Shown here piece after piece: positions 1 through 8,178 of a DNA stretch of 64,000 nucleotides. The notes below the pieces were generated by a model. It was not told the origin of the DNA and did no database searches. It was given only the letters and a program-made list of their open reading frames with translations. Both the position numbers and the translations under genes were made by a program. Each line of letters begins with the position of its first letter. Within the stretch, counting starts at the first letter, position 1. The DNA comes from NaphS2 sp964588535 (GTDB lineage: Bacteria > Desulfobacterota > DSM-4660 > Desulfatiglandales > Desulfatiglandaceae), in contig CAZPQA010000004.1 of the NCBI GenBank assembly GCA_964588535.1, positions 1 through 64,000 on the forward strand. The letters are read 5' to 3'.

Positions 1-84
1 CAAACATTTTCAAACCGGTTATACGATGACATTTTCACGCCGGCGCTAACAGTATCTCAAAGGCTTCTTCCTGCTGGCCCATAA
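1..84 (+). CDS. Possible 3' end of a gene cut by the window edge
   Basis: Frame 1 is open from the first base to a TAA at 82-84 (27 codons) and contains the stretch LYDDIFTPALTVSQRLL, which reads like protein rather than noise. The family is not recognised. The rest of the first 277 bases shows no gene; a candidate promoter for the next operon is noted separately. This could equally be a chance open frame. Confidence 0.25.
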   Translation, partial: QTFSNRLYDDIFTPALTVSQRLLPAGP

Positions 85-220
85 AAAAATCAAAAGCAAC
101 GACCAGGAGGGTCTTCCTCCTCGTTTGGGCGCCGACCCTTTGACCTTGACTTCCCCATCAGTCACACTTGAGATAGAGACATCAGCAACGAAAAGAATTT
201 TCAACCGCATCTCTTTTTAG

Positions 221-249
221 TTGACTATAGGCGTTGACCATGGTAATTT
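221..249 (+). promoter_or_regulatory. Candidate sigma70-type promoter for the Phd/PIN pair
   Basis: TTGACT at 221-226 and TAATTT at 244-249 are separated by 17 bases and lie just upstream of the antitoxin start at 278, which has a GGAGGG ribosome-binding site. The -10 box is imperfect, so this is only a candidate. Confidence 0.35.
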
Positions 250-277
250 ATAGAACTAAAAGAAAGCTGGAGGGTCT

Positions 278-523
278 ATGCTGGAACAGGTGACAATTTC
301 GGAATTTAAGGCAACTTGTCTTCGACTTTTGGATAACGTAAAAAAAACAGGCCAACCTCTTCTGGTAACTCGCCATGGAGAACCGATTGTTATTGTAAAC
401 CCACCGCCCCCACCTGAAAAGCCAGAGTCATGGCTCGGGTCTATGAAAGACACCGTTAGAATTGCCGGGGATATTATTTCACCGGCCCTGAACGAAAAGG
501 ACTGGGAGGTGTTACAAGATTGA
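278..523 (+). CDS. Phd/YefM-family antitoxin
   Basis: An 81-residue protein with the N-terminal layout of the Phd/YefM fold: a helix EFKATCLRLLDNVKKTG followed by the strand pattern PLLVTRHGEPIVIV. The family binds its own operator through this N-terminal dimer and neutralises its toxin with the C-terminal tail, which here is rich in proline at residues 44-50. GGAGGG lies just before the ATG. Its stop overlaps the start of the PIN toxin gene, the usual translationally coupled arrangement. The pairing and autoregulation are inferred from family and position. Confidence 0.85.
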   Translation: MLEQVTISEFKATCLRLLDNVKKTGQPLLVTRHGEPIVIVNPPPPPEKPESWLGSMKDTVRIAGDIISPALNEKDWEVLQD

Positions 524-912
524 AATTGCTACTCGACACACATGTAATTCTATGGAGCGCTGCTGAGCCTGAGAAATTACCTTCTAAGATTGCTGAAGAA
601 TTGGAAAAAGAATCAAATGAACTCTGGTTTTCCCCTATCAGTGTTTGGGAAATCTTATTGCTTGCTGAAAAGGGACGGGTGGTTGTAAAAGCTGATCATG
701 AAAAAAGCATACGAAAGATGTTTAAAAAGCTGCCCTTCAGAGAGGCGGTAATAAATCAGGAAGTGGCAATCCAAAGCCGTAAAATTAATCTTCCTCATCA
801 GGATCCTGCCGATAGATTCCTGGCAGCAACAGCCATTGTATACGACCTTACTTTAGTTACCGCAGACAGACGGTTAATTGATGCCAAGGGTTTTCGAGTT
901 CTCCCGGTTTAA
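520..912 (+). CDS. PIN-domain toxin (VapC-like ribonuclease)
   Basis: A 130-residue PIN-domain protein. The acidic residues expected for metal-dependent RNA cleavage are present: D6 in LLLDTHV, E44 in SVWEI, D98 in DPADRFLA and D116 in TADRRL. Length is normal for the family. The start is TTG at 520, overlapping the TGA stop of the antitoxin (521-523), so expression is probably coupled. It belongs to the PIN subgroup commonly paired with Phd-type antitoxins. The RNA target cannot be told from sequence. Confidence 0.88.
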   Translation: MKLLLDTHVILWSAAEPEKLPSKIAEELEKESNELWFSPISVWEILLLAEKGRVVVKADHEKSIRKMFKKLPFREAVINQEVAIQSRKINLPHQDPADRFLAATAIVYDLTLVTADRRLIDAKGFRVLPV

Positions 913-1329
913 TGAGGATTAACAAGAAGGTCAATTTTATTCAAAGATCAATAGGTAACGGGGTCTATCTACTCTTGGCCCCGTATCTCTCTTGCAATCA
1001 CATCCAGTGAAGGACACCAAAGACTCTTTCACCAGAAATTAAACTACCCAGCGGCAAGACGCGGGGTAATCCGGTGCCCCGTAGCTCCAGCAGATGGTAC
1101 TGGGATAATCTGCGAAACCTGCCCGCAATGCCTTTGTATAGATTTAACGAAGTATCATAATCAGGCGCCTGCAAACGTGCTTTTCTATGTCAACGCAATT
1201 ACAATGCATGGCAGGCGGGTCTGTGGATTAAAAATGGAATTCAACAGCAGCAACCGGGCAGTTTCATTTTGAATTTGACAGATTCCTTGAGATACTCTAA
1301 GATATTACAAGCTACTTTGGGAGGAAGGC
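913..1329. other. Intergenic region, no gene seen
   Basis: About 420 bases without a convincing reading frame on either strand. A short hairpin ACGGGG/CCCCGT (958-963 with 979-984, 15-base loop) follows the PIN toxin gene and may act as a weak terminator, but it lacks a clear T-run. The right end carries the promoter described at 1275-1303. Confidence 0.4.
1275..1303 (+). promoter_or_regulatory. Sigma70-type promoter for the BrnT/BrnA-like pair
   Basis: TTGACA (1275-1280) and TAAGAT (1298-1303) with a 17-base spacer, 26 bases before the start codon at 1330. A strong GGGAGGAAGG ribosome-binding site follows. Confidence 0.6.
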
Positions 1330-1662
1330 ATGGGACGGGGAAAGGTTTTTGAATGTGAGGTCACTGTATCATCTGGGGTAAAAGAAAAGCTTCAAACAAA
1401 ACACCGTATTGAGACCTGGGAAGTTGAAGAGGTGGTTTATGATGATCCCCATGCATTTTCAATTAGTTACAAAGATTGTTATTTTATTTATGGTCAAACC
1501 TTTTCAGGAAGATATCTTCTTGTTTTGGTGAGGGTTCTGTCTTTAGAAGAGATCTTGAAACTAGGTTTCATGCAGGGGGCCAACGTCCTCAAAATAATTA
1601 CGGCACGGGATATGAATTCAAAACAAAGAAAAACCTATAATGAAAGAAGAGGGATGGCATAA
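1330..1662 (+). CDS. BrnT-like type II toxin
   Basis: A 110-residue protein with BrnT-type features: a central KHRIETWEVEEVVYDDP resembling the family's KHGV...EV..V..DP motif, then FIYGQTFSGRYLLVLV and a C-terminal IITARDMNSKQRKTY matching the IISARxAxxxER..Y signature. BrnT toxins are RelE-fold ribonucleases. It is somewhat longer than the usual 90-95 residues, mainly at the N-terminus. The next gene, starting on the last base of this stop codon, is a CopG/BrnA-like antitoxin, which supports the call. Confidence 0.78.
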   Translation: MGRGKVFECEVTVSSGVKEKLQTKHRIETWEVEEVVYDDPHAFSISYKDCYFIYGQTFSGRYLLVLVRVLSLEEILKLGFMQGANVLKIITARDMNSKQRKTYNERRGMA

Positions 1663-1931
1663 TGAAAAAAAACACAAAAATTTCAGATGTTCCCCCCATG
1701 AATGATGAGAATTTGGAGAAGTTCTGGGACGGACACGAGCCTGAAGATTTTGACGGGTGGCAAGAAGGAGCATTGAAATTCAAACGACCACCCAAAAAGT
1801 TGATTCAATTAAGACTTGAGCCCAGAGACATCAAAATAATCGACAGGGAATCCAAACGTTCCGGAATAGATAGAGCACAATTAGTACGTTCATGGGTAAA
1901 GGAAAGGATAAGACAGATCGTCAATGCTTAG
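1662..1931 (+). CDS. BrnA/CopG-like antitoxin
   Basis: An 89-residue protein. The acidic N-terminal half (NDENLEKFWDGHEPEDFD) looks like a toxin-binding segment. The C-terminal half LIQLRLEPRDIKIIDRESK followed by IDRAQLVRSWVKERI fits a ribbon-helix-helix DNA-binding domain. The gene overlaps the toxin by one base (TAATG). BrnA proteins repress their own operon together with BrnT; that role is inferred from family and position. Confidence 0.8.
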   Translation: MKKNTKISDVPPMNDENLEKFWDGHEPEDFDGWQEGALKFKRPPKKLIQLRLEPRDIKIIDRESKRSGIDRAQLVRSWVKERIRQIVNA

Positions 1932-1984
1932 AGCGCTTTCGTTGTTGAGCTTGTTGACTTATCCCCCTCTTGACCCCATATCCT

Positions 1985-2164
1985 CCCATATCCTCCTTTC
2001 TATATCTTAATGCTGCCATGGAAGATGGCGGTGAGCATGTTGTCCCGATGACTCTGCACGATATTGCCGATACAATTGGCGGCATGACCCGGTTCCAATT
2101 GTCCATTACCGGGAACTATTATTTGAGTAACCCGCTTTTGTACATCTTGAAACTTTCCATTTGA
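1985..2164 (+). pseudogene. Remnant of a HigA-like addiction-module antidote
   Basis: The frame reads YLNAAMEDGGEHVVPMTL then HDIADTIGGMTR, very like the start of the HTH antidote family (YLxAALEDGD...ALGDIARARGMTQ). After GGMTR the expected SGLSRENLYK helix is missing, and only a vague SNPLLYILKLS tail remains before the stop. There is no clear ribosome-binding site and no RelE/HigB partner next to it, so it is read as a decayed gene. Confidence 0.45.
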
Positions 2165-2189
2165 CAACCTCGACTTTTTGAATTATTAT
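2161..2189 (+). promoter_or_regulatory. Sigma70-type promoter for the Phd/RelE pair
   Basis: TTGACA (2161-2166), 17-base spacer, TATTAT (2184-2189), 29 bases before the ATG at 2219, which is preceded by a GGAG ribosome-binding site. A near-consensus promoter. Confidence 0.65.
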
Positions 2190-2218
2190 GACCATAAAAA
2201 AGTTAATGGAGAACAGTT

Positions 2219-2497
2219 ATGGACGGGATCACACAGATATTGCCAGTCACCAAAGTAAAGAGAACGCTATTGGACCTCTTGAGGCGAATGGAAGAGGATG
2301 AGGCCACAATCGCACTTACACGCAATGGGGAGGCGGTAGGTGTCATTATGACGCCCACTCACTACGAAGCCCTTATGGAAACGATCGACATTTTGAGCGA
2401 TAGAAACGTCATGCAGGTCCTGGCCGACTCAGAAGAAGACTATGCTAAGGGGAGAGTAGTCAGCCACAAAGAGGTTTGGCAGGAAACTAATGTATAA
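2219..2497 (+). CDS. Phd/YefM-family antitoxin
   Basis: A 92-residue protein with the Phd/YefM pattern: ILPVTKVKRTLLDLLRRM, then ATIALTRNGEAVGVIM, then an acidic helix and C-terminal tail. The next gene, a RelE/ParE-like toxin, starts eight bases before this stop codon. Family knowledge predicts toxin neutralisation and operator binding at the promoter at 2161-2189. The protein is only distantly like the other Phd antitoxin at 278. Confidence 0.86.
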   Translation: MDGITQILPVTKVKRTLLDLLRRMEEDEATIALTRNGEAVGVIMTPTHYEALMETIDILSDRNVMQVLADSEEDYAKGRVVSHKEVWQETNV

Positions 2498-2768
2498 AGT
2501 TGTATACTCGGAGACATCCCGTGACCAAATTCGTTCCCTTCACCCTTCCATAAAGCCGCTCGTCAAATCTCGTATAATAGAATTGAAAGATGACCCTTAT
2601 GTAGGTAAGCTCCTCCAACGAGAGCTTGCTGGATATTACTCATTCGGAGCAAAACGCTTTCGGATAATCTACAAAATTAGCGACCCAAACAAAACTTTAC
2701 AAATTTATCACATCGGGCACCGAAAAGACATATACGAACTGCTAAGAGAAATATTGAAAACGGGGTAA
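2490..2768 (+). CDS. RelE/ParE-family toxin
   Basis: A 92-residue protein with the RelE/ParE superfamily pattern: MYKVVYSETSRDQIRSL at the N-terminus, PSIKPLVKSRIIELKDDP in the middle, and FRIIYKISDPNKTLQIYHIGHRKDIY at the end. The R(I/V)xY and HRxxxY elements match RelE-type mRNA interferases more than ParE. It overlaps the antitoxin gene by eight bases. Activity is inferred. Confidence 0.86.
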   Translation: MYKVVYSETSRDQIRSLHPSIKPLVKSRIIELKDDPYVGKLLQRELAGYYSFGAKRFRIIYKISDPNKTLQIYHIGHRKDIYELLREILKTG

Positions 2769-3003
2769 AACGGCAAACAGTAAATACCTGGATCTCAGAT
2801 ATTAGGGCACGCGAAAGGGCTGACCGGGACATCATTATCATCCGCTTAAGACGCCTTGGCTGGACGTAAGATGAAATCGGGAAGATGGCGGGGATGAGCC
2901 GGGGCAGGATCACTCAAATTATCAATAATGCTAATTTTGGCAATATTGGTAATTTACTCTCAGGGCCGGGACATGGAATACATTGCCAGGCCCCAGTTAA
3001 ATA
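2768..3003 (+). pseudogene. Broken ParB-like DNA-binding protein gene
   Basis: Reading from 2768 gives VNTWISDIRARERADRD, then IRLRRLGWT, a TAA at 2867-2869, DEIGKMAGMSRGRITQIINN and NFGNIGNLLS. This is the helix-turn-helix part of a ParB-like family common in related genomes. The in-frame TAA looks like a CAA (Gln) to TAA change, and near 2948 the frame shifts to continue as QGRDMEYIAR. The N-terminal ParB nuclease-like half is absent. It follows the RelE toxin gene directly. Confidence 0.6.
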
Positions 3004-3141
3004 GGCTTCGCATTAAGCGGGGTAAACATAGTACAAGGTTTACGTGGCAGGCAATGATTCCCCAAGGCGCTTCAATAGATCATCACACGTGTTGTCATGG
3101 ATTAAACGGAACCACAAAAACCTCATGGAGGAATGGTGCGA

Positions 3142-3621
3142 ATGGCACAGATGAAACGGCCGCGACTCAAAAAGGTTGAGGCTCTGGCGAATTACACATT
3201 GCGCCTCACATTTATAGACGATAGTGTTTACATCGTAAGTTTTAAAGAACTTTTCATTGAATCCCCCGGCCTTGCACGGCTAAAAAATCCGGCAGGCTTC
3301 TCCGAGGCGGCTCTTGTTCCGGGTGAAGGATGGACAGTAGAATGGCCCAATCTGGATATCCAAATCGGGGCTGATACATTGTGGCTGGACGCTCAAGCCC
3401 AGAATGCGTCTGACGAAAACACCCGTATTTTTGCCAGGTGGCGAGCGAGAAATGGTCTCTCCCTGAAAGACGCCGCCGCGGCCCTGGGGATCACGCCCCG
3501 AACAATAAGCGCATACGGTACATGCAAGCGTCTTGTGCCGCGTTATATCGCTTTGGCCTGCAAGGGGTGGGAAGCAGAACAACGTGTGAATGGTGAATGG
3601 GGGACGGGGCTAAATAAATAA
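3142..3621 (+). CDS. DUF2442 domain protein with C-terminal HTH
   Basis: About 159 residues. The N-terminal 75 residues (KVEALANYTLRLTFIDDSVY ... ELFIESPGLARL ... VEWPNLDIQIGADTLWLDA) fit DUF2442. The C-terminal half (WRARNGLSLKDAAAALGITPRTISAYG) is a helix-turn-helix resembling Xre-type regulators. Start: ATG codons lie at 3133, 3142 and 3151; the GGAGG at 3127-3131 is best spaced for 3142. DUF2442 proteins are often found beside toxin-antitoxin genes, and this combination with an HTH is probably an antitoxin or operon regulator; no partner DUF4160 toxin gene is present here. Confidence 0.75.
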   Translation: MAQMKRPRLKKVEALANYTLRLTFIDDSVYIVSFKELFIESPGLARLKNPAGFSEAALVPGEGWTVEWPNLDIQIGADTLWLDAQAQNASDENTRIFARWRARNGLSLKDAAAALGITPRTISAYGTCKRLVPRYIALACKGWEAEQRVNGEWGTGLNK

Positions 3622-3715
3622 GTTGACAATAGCACAATGCTTGTCTTGGCATAGCATATCATTGGCACGACACCCCGCACATTGTTAACTTATGTTTCTA
3701 CCAGCGTTCCACAGA

Positions 3716-3778
3716 TCACATACGGGATAACACATGATACAACCCGCCCTCATATTCTATTCGCCATGCTCTTCCCAT
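3716..3778 (-). pseudogene. N-terminal remnant of a RAYT (Y1) transposase
   Basis: On the minus strand an ATG at 3778 opens MGRAWRIEYEGGLYHVLSRM and then stops. This is the characteristic beginning of REP-associated tyrosine transposases (RIEY.GALYHV.SR). The HUH motif and catalytic tyrosine are gone. The IS1595-type element has inserted 45 bases upstream. Confidence 0.6.
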
Positions 3779-3822
3779 GAGGACAAATCTATAAGAAATG
3801 CAGATGCAGGTAAATAATTTTA

Positions 3823-4870
3823 CTGGGGTATGCATTTCGCTCCAGTGACCACTAAATGTTGTGGTTTTGATCTTCATCGAGAGGATCAAAGTTAAGGTTG
3901 GTCGCTCCCTCAAGAAATGGTAGCGCCGGCCCCTTTAGGGCTCGAAGGGGAGCTGGATCAACCATCATGGCTTGCTGCACTAGCCGATAGAACAATTTTC
4001 CACGTGATTTTGAGGTGCGACGGTTGAAACGGAATGTGAACTCATCCAAGTAATATAACAAGTGCGATGGACGTACGGCCCCTTGGTATGTTCCCAGAAG
4101 CCAGCGTTTCAACAATGTAGCAACCAAATGCGCCAGTTTCAAATCCTTGGATGGTTTGACAACATGTCGAAAATCATTCTCAGCAAGTCGACTATACCCC
4201 GTCCAGTCGTCAGTACGGATTGTGCTGCCTTTCTGAACAACCCCTTTGACGAATGGTGTCAGGCTGGCCCCAGAAGCATCCTCCAAGTGCCACAAGCGAA
4301 TACGCCCAATGCCTTCCTCTTCTTTGTCTTCTACTGCAATACCAACGAGTGCTTTGCCTTCAGCACCACGACCGCGTTTTCCTGGCTTTTTTCCGCCCAC
4401 ATAAGTCTCATCGATTTCGACCAAACCACTCAGCTTGTCTCGGCCGGGCCTTACCATCGCACGACGAAGCTTTTGCAGCCACTGCCAAGCAGTGTGATAG
4501 CTCCCCAGGTCAAGAACTCGTTGCAGTCCGAGAGCATTTGCTCCGAATTTCTGACCAGTAATGTGCCACATAGCACGAAACCAAAGCCGCAAAGGTTTCC
4601 GAGTACCATGAAGAACCGTTCCAGCGGTGACCGAAGTCTGCGCTCCACATCCAATGCAATGGAGAAGGCCCCGATTTGTTCCCCAGGCGTTCGCTTCTCC
4701 GCAATGAGGACAAATAAAGCCCTCCGGCCATCTCAACGCTCGGAGGTATTCGATACATCTGGCCTCAGAGCTAAACCGTTCCTCAAACTCAAGCAAGTTC
4801 CGTGGGTAATCTTCCTCCATGAGAAGGAATACTATATATTGTGGTTGCTGGAGTCAAGTGCATACCCCAG
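3823..4870 (-). mobile_element. IS1595-type insertion sequence, complete, 1048 bp
   Basis: The ends are imperfect inverted repeats starting CTGGGGTATGCA; left 3823 onward and right ending at 4870 share about 22 of the first 30 positions, including inner CTCCAG and ACCAC blocks. An exact 8-bp direct repeat TAATTTTA flanks the element (3815-3822 and 4871-4878), the duplication size known for this family. One transposase gene fills it. The element looks intact and possibly recent. Confidence 0.9.
3852..4820 (-). CDS. IS1595-family transposase (ISXO2-like)
   Basis: A 322-residue transposase. An N-terminal zinc ribbon has C37, C40, C55 and C58 (CPHC ... CIGC). The DDE-type catalytic domain carries D137 in LVEIDETYVGGK, D204/D205 in RTDDWTGY, and the C-terminal YYLDEFTFRFNRR with E260 and N266, the layout of the ISXO2-like domain. 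Length is normal for the family and no frameshift is seen, so it is probably functional. A long frame on the opposite strand is only a shadow. Confidence 0.93.
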   Translation of the reverse strand: MEEDYPRNLLEFEERFSSEARCIEYLRALRWPEGFICPHCGEANAWGTNRGLLHCIGCGAQTSVTAGTVLHGTRKPLRLWFRAMWHITGQKFGANALGLQRVLDLGSYHTAWQWLQKLRRAMVRPGRDKLSGLVEIDETYVGGKKPGKRGRGAEGKALVGIAVEDKEEEGIGRIRLWHLEDASGASLTPFVKGVVQKGSTIRTDDWTGYSRLAENDFRHVVKPSKDLKLAHLVATLLKRWLLGTYQGAVRPSHLLYYLDEFTFRFNRRTSKSRGKLFYRLVQQAMMVDPAPLRALKGPALPFLEGATNLNFDPLDEDQNHNI

Positions 4871-4993
4871 TAATTTTATTCACTATGCAAGATGTGACAC
4901 CAGATTTTTCTATACCTTTTAATAGTTGACTCCACCCCATATTCCTCAAAATCCGAAATGATGCTTGAACCAGAAGGTGGTACCAAGAAGCAG

Positions 4994-6655
4994 CTATTTC
5001 TCAGAACGCAGATCAGATAACGGCTCAATTTCGCACCATAAAATATTCGAGGACCCATTGCGGAGGAAAAATGAATGCTTTTTCTCAAGCCTAATTTTTC
5101 TATAATTGCCCTCCAGATAAGGCTTTGATTCCTGTTTATAACCCCAAAGTTGCGTTACAGCATCAGGCTTCAGTCGGCCGATGGAGTACTCATAATCGTA
5201 CTTCAGGTGACCAGGGTAAAAGTCTAAGAACCCGGTCAGTCCTGGAGATAGCCTCATTTTCTGACGTGCAACATATTTGTCATTTTTCCCTAATATGTCG
5301 ATGCAATATCTATCCGAGAAATACGGGATAGCCCCTGCCCACACGACCGCCACTTTCGCTTCTGGAGACGTTATCTTGCGGAGTAGGAGGGCCTTCTCCA
5401 CCATTTTTCTATTATCTTCCGTATGGTAAGGGTTTCTAATTAATAGAAGCTCTTTTAGTGCGCTCAACCCATAAATAGCGTTGAAATTTACTATGCTCAT
5501 AACTACTAAAATCAAAAACCCACACCTATAAATATATTTTCTGGTTCTTCCAGATGGTTTGAGTTGAGGGCTTGAAACTTTGCCCGAGAATTGATAGAAT
5601 AGGTGTGCTAATGAAGAGGAAAAAATAACAAAAAATACAGGCATGACCAAACATATGAACCTATTGCTCCCCCCCCATCCCTCCCAAGCATCACCTCCAA
5701 TATAAATACTGTACGCAACTTGTAGGGAAAAAATCCAAAATAACAGTAGAACAACCCTATCGCGACGAAAGATTAGGATGCCAAAAGGCACCAAGAACAA
5801 AATGAAATTCATCCTCCATATGAATTTCAAAAACACATACAATCCGCGAGATACCCTCAGAAGCAGTGGATACCCTGTCATTTTCAAATAGTATGTATTC
5901 GGAAGTAATTCATCAAAATATTGCATTCTAAATATCGTCTGAACACCTATGAAACATAGAAATACGAGCGAACCAAATGCTACGTTTTTGATTGAGTTTG
6001 TCTTATCTGCAATCGACAAGAAAAGGCCAATGCCAACGTAAGGAACTGCCATATCAGGCCTGATTAATGTGGCTGAACCAAGCAGGATATAGATCCAAGG
6101 GCAAAATCTGTTTTCCTTTATAGATCGGAGGGTGGTCCACACAGAAACTGACATAATAAGAGTTAGCACACTTACTTCCATTCCTTGAAGGCCCCAGTTA
6201 TTTATGGGGAGATAAAAGGCTGTTAATAAAACAGCTCCTATACATGCCATATGGGACCCGTTTGAAGCTAAATATGCTATTTTCTTTACAAAATAAAGGT
6301 TTATGCTTAGAAATACTGCACCCGATATCTGGACAAAAAGGCTTATTTTTGACTGTGCTATTGGGAGAAAATGAAATATAGCCATATATAAAACCCAAAG
6401 GAGGTTCGTGTATCCCTCCACCCTTTCCCCCCCTGGATTCCACACCAACCCGTATCCTTGTGCAAGGTTCTTGGCATATCTCATAGAAATCATAGCATCA
6501 TCAAACAGTGAGAAGTATCTCTCATTGTTAATGACAAAACTGGTCTTATAAATAAACAGACCGGCATATAAGCAATAGAATGCCAAAATTATTATAAACA
6601 ATGAATTGGCTTTTCCCGACTCCTGCATTGTCCGTACTACCCGTAAAGTAAGCAT
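4994..6655 (-). CDS. AftB-like GT-C membrane glycosyltransferase
   Basis: A 553-residue polytopic membrane protein. After the first transmembrane helix (about residues 17-36) comes an acidic loop FSLFDDAMISMRYAKNLA followed by GLVWNPGGERVEGYTNLLW. The DD pair and the GERVE.T(N/S) motif match the family that includes mycobacterial arabinofuranosyltransferase AftB. About eight to ten hydrophobic segments follow, with a soluble C-terminal part. It would use a polyprenyl-phosphate sugar on the periplasmic side. GtrA and UbiA phosphoribosyltransferase genes upstream on the same strand fit a lipid-linked pentofuranose donor. The donor and acceptor are inference. Confidence 0.75.
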   Translation of the reverse strand: MLTLRVVRTMQESGKANSLFIIILAFYCLYAGLFIYKTSFVINNERYFSLFDDAMISMRYAKNLAQGYGLVWNPGGERVEGYTNLLWVLYMAIFHFLPIAQSKISLFVQISGAVFLSINLYFVKKIAYLASNGSHMACIGAVLLTAFYLPINNWGLQGMEVSVLTLIMSVSVWTTLRSIKENRFCPWIYILLGSATLIRPDMAVPYVGIGLFLSIADKTNSIKNVAFGSLVFLCFIGVQTIFRMQYFDELLPNTYYLKMTGYPLLLRVSRGLYVFLKFIWRMNFILFLVPFGILIFRRDRVVLLLFWIFSLQVAYSIYIGGDAWEGWGGSNRFICLVMPVFFVIFSSSLAHLFYQFSGKVSSPQLKPSGRTRKYIYRCGFLILVVMSIVNFNAIYGLSALKELLLIRNPYHTEDNRKMVEKALLLRKITSPEAKVAVVWAGAIPYFSDRYCIDILGKNDKYVARQKMRLSPGLTGFLDFYPGHLKYDYEYSIGRLKPDAVTQLWGYKQESKPYLEGNYRKIRLEKKHSFFLRNGSSNILWCEIEPLSDLRSEK

Positions 6656-6662
6656 CCTGGTG

Positions 6663-6866
6663 TCAGTGCATTCCAGTAAAGCAACAAAAATGAAAAACCA
6701 GCCTATATATGTAGCTTCTAAACTTATTTTGCCATTTTATTCTTGCAACCAGGGGGGGGGAATCTTCCCACAATCCTTTTTCTTCATCGGCATATTGCTG
6801 GACTTTTTCCCTGTAAGCCCTGTGTTTGTCTTTGCTATCAAATTGGTCTAAGGTCGGTTTTGTCAA
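6663..6866 (-). CDS. Small hypothetical ORF, possibly a gene fragment
   Basis: A 67-residue frame, rich in charged residues at first (LDQFDSKDKHRAYREKVQQY) and ending eight bases before the glycosyltransferase start. Its upstream end lies near the DUF362 stop. The codons include a run of nine G/C bases (6751-6759), a place where indels are common. The family is not recognised; it may be the N-terminus of a decayed gene, perhaps a methyltransferase. Confidence 0.3.
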   Translation of the reverse strand: MTKPTLDQFDSKDKHRAYREKVQQYADEEKGLWEDSPPLVARIKWQNKFRSYIYRLVFHFCCFTGMH

Positions 6867-6958
6867 CAGCCATTCCGGAGCTTTGCCGCTATTTCGTATC
6901 CGTCAAACTGACCTTCTTAAGACCGCGACTGAAAATTGGCTCCAACTTGCTCATTCCC

Positions 6959-8074
6959 CTATCTATAAGTGGCATGTCTACCTAATTTATCAGAATAGTC
7001 AGCAAAAAATTTACCCCATTGCGTATTCACTCGAACTGTTTCCATTATTCTTTTGCCTACAAAGGGCCACCAGATTTTATCATGGTAAAAGTAGGAACCA
7101 AATACAAAAAGATAAACCAATGGGGTATGAAAAAGGAGCTTTTGAATCCTTTTGAATGGACTGAACCAGAATAAATTACCAAATCTACTGGCAAAATTAT
7201 CTCCCACGGAAAAACCAAAATCCATGTCAGAGATGTTCTCGCCGATGACCTCTATCTCTTCGATCCTGCCCACTCCGAGCCCGTCTTCATGAGCAAGACG
7301 GATGTAAGGAATATTCATAGGATTAAAGCCCATGATCTTGGCAGCAACGGCATCAATGGCCACACTATCGGCACTTGCAAAAATAAGTCCCTTTTCAACC
7401 GGGATCATGGTGCGAGGGCCGGGACCATTCCCGCAGAACGTACCGTCCATCACTGTAAATATTCCAGAATGGATCTCTTTCTGAATCGCCAAAAGGTCAA
7501 CCAAAGTCTCATGGATCACACTGTGAGTATAATGTCGGCGTGTATTTAGAAGCCCGCCAAATGCATTTTTCATAGAGCCGGTAGTGGTAGTGTAAATATG
7601 GCACTTAACAGTGGGAAGGTGCACAATGTTCTTCCCTTGAAAGAAAGTGGGAATCCTTATCCCTTTTGGATAAATCTTATGAAGGGCTCTCATTCTAGCC
7701 TTGGGTTCATACACTTCCCAGGTGATATCTTTAGGTCTAAAGTTGTATTTCTCAAGTATATTATAACGCTGATATATGGGGTCAAGTTTGTTTAGATTTC
7801 CGCCTCTGAATGGGTCTGTAACAACCGTATTGTTATGAACCGCAACAAGATCGCTAAAACCAGCCTTTCTGAGTCCCAAGACCGTCCCTTCAAGCTGCCA
7901 GGGGGTGGTATTTGCCGACAAAAAAGGGTAGTGCCAGGATAGGTTATCCTTCAATATGGTCGCCACATTTTGGTCCAAGGCATCTCTAAGACCTGCTAAT
8001 TCCATGAGCCTTGAGATGTCATCCTGGACCTTCTCCGGCGAGGTTTTGAAAACGGCAACAACAGGTTTTTTCAC
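6959..8074 (-). CDS. DUF362 domain protein
   Basis: A 371-residue protein. It begins KKPVVAVFKTSPEKVQDDI and contains LPTVKCHIYTTTTGSMKNAFG and VMDGTFCGNGPGPR, typical of the DUF362 domain (conserved K..H..T..G..KN..G and D.i.GmEG.GP patterns). The four-cysteine ferredoxin tail found in some members is absent. The biochemical role is unknown. It lies on the same strand as, and between, the GtrA/UbiA pair and the GT-C gene, a context suggesting a link to lipid-linked sugar metabolism. Confidence 0.82.
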   Translation of the reverse strand: MKKPVVAVFKTSPEKVQDDISRLMELAGLRDALDQNVATILKDNLSWHYPFLSANTTPWQLEGTVLGLRKAGFSDLVAVHNNTVVTDPFRGGNLNKLDPIYQRYNILEKYNFRPKDITWEVYEPKARMRALHKIYPKGIRIPTFFQGKNIVHLPTVKCHIYTTTTGSMKNAFGGLLNTRRHYTHSVIHETLVDLLAIQKEIHSGIFTVMDGTFCGNGPGPRTMIPVEKGLIFASADSVAIDAVAAKIMGFNPMNIPYIRLAHEDGLGVGRIEEIEVIGENISDMDFGFSVGDNFASRFGNLFWFSPFKRIQKLLFHTPLVYLFVFGSYFYHDKIWWPFVGKRIMETVRVNTQWGKFFADYSDKLGRHATYR

Positions 8075-8178
8075 TGAGGTTCTCCATATATTTGGTGTGG
8101 AAGTGATAGTGGAATCAAGCTATTGTTCAGAGAACGGTGCGGAAACGTTACATGGGTCACGCCCTCATCCCTTGATCC

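Noticed and set aside
958..984. Hairpin after the PIN toxin as a rho-independent terminator
   Set aside because: The 6-bp stem has a 15-base loop and no T-run; it is mentioned only as weak.
4062..4922. Long plus-strand frame over the IS1595-type element
   Set aside because: It lies antisense to an intact transposase with clear motifs; it is a shadow frame.
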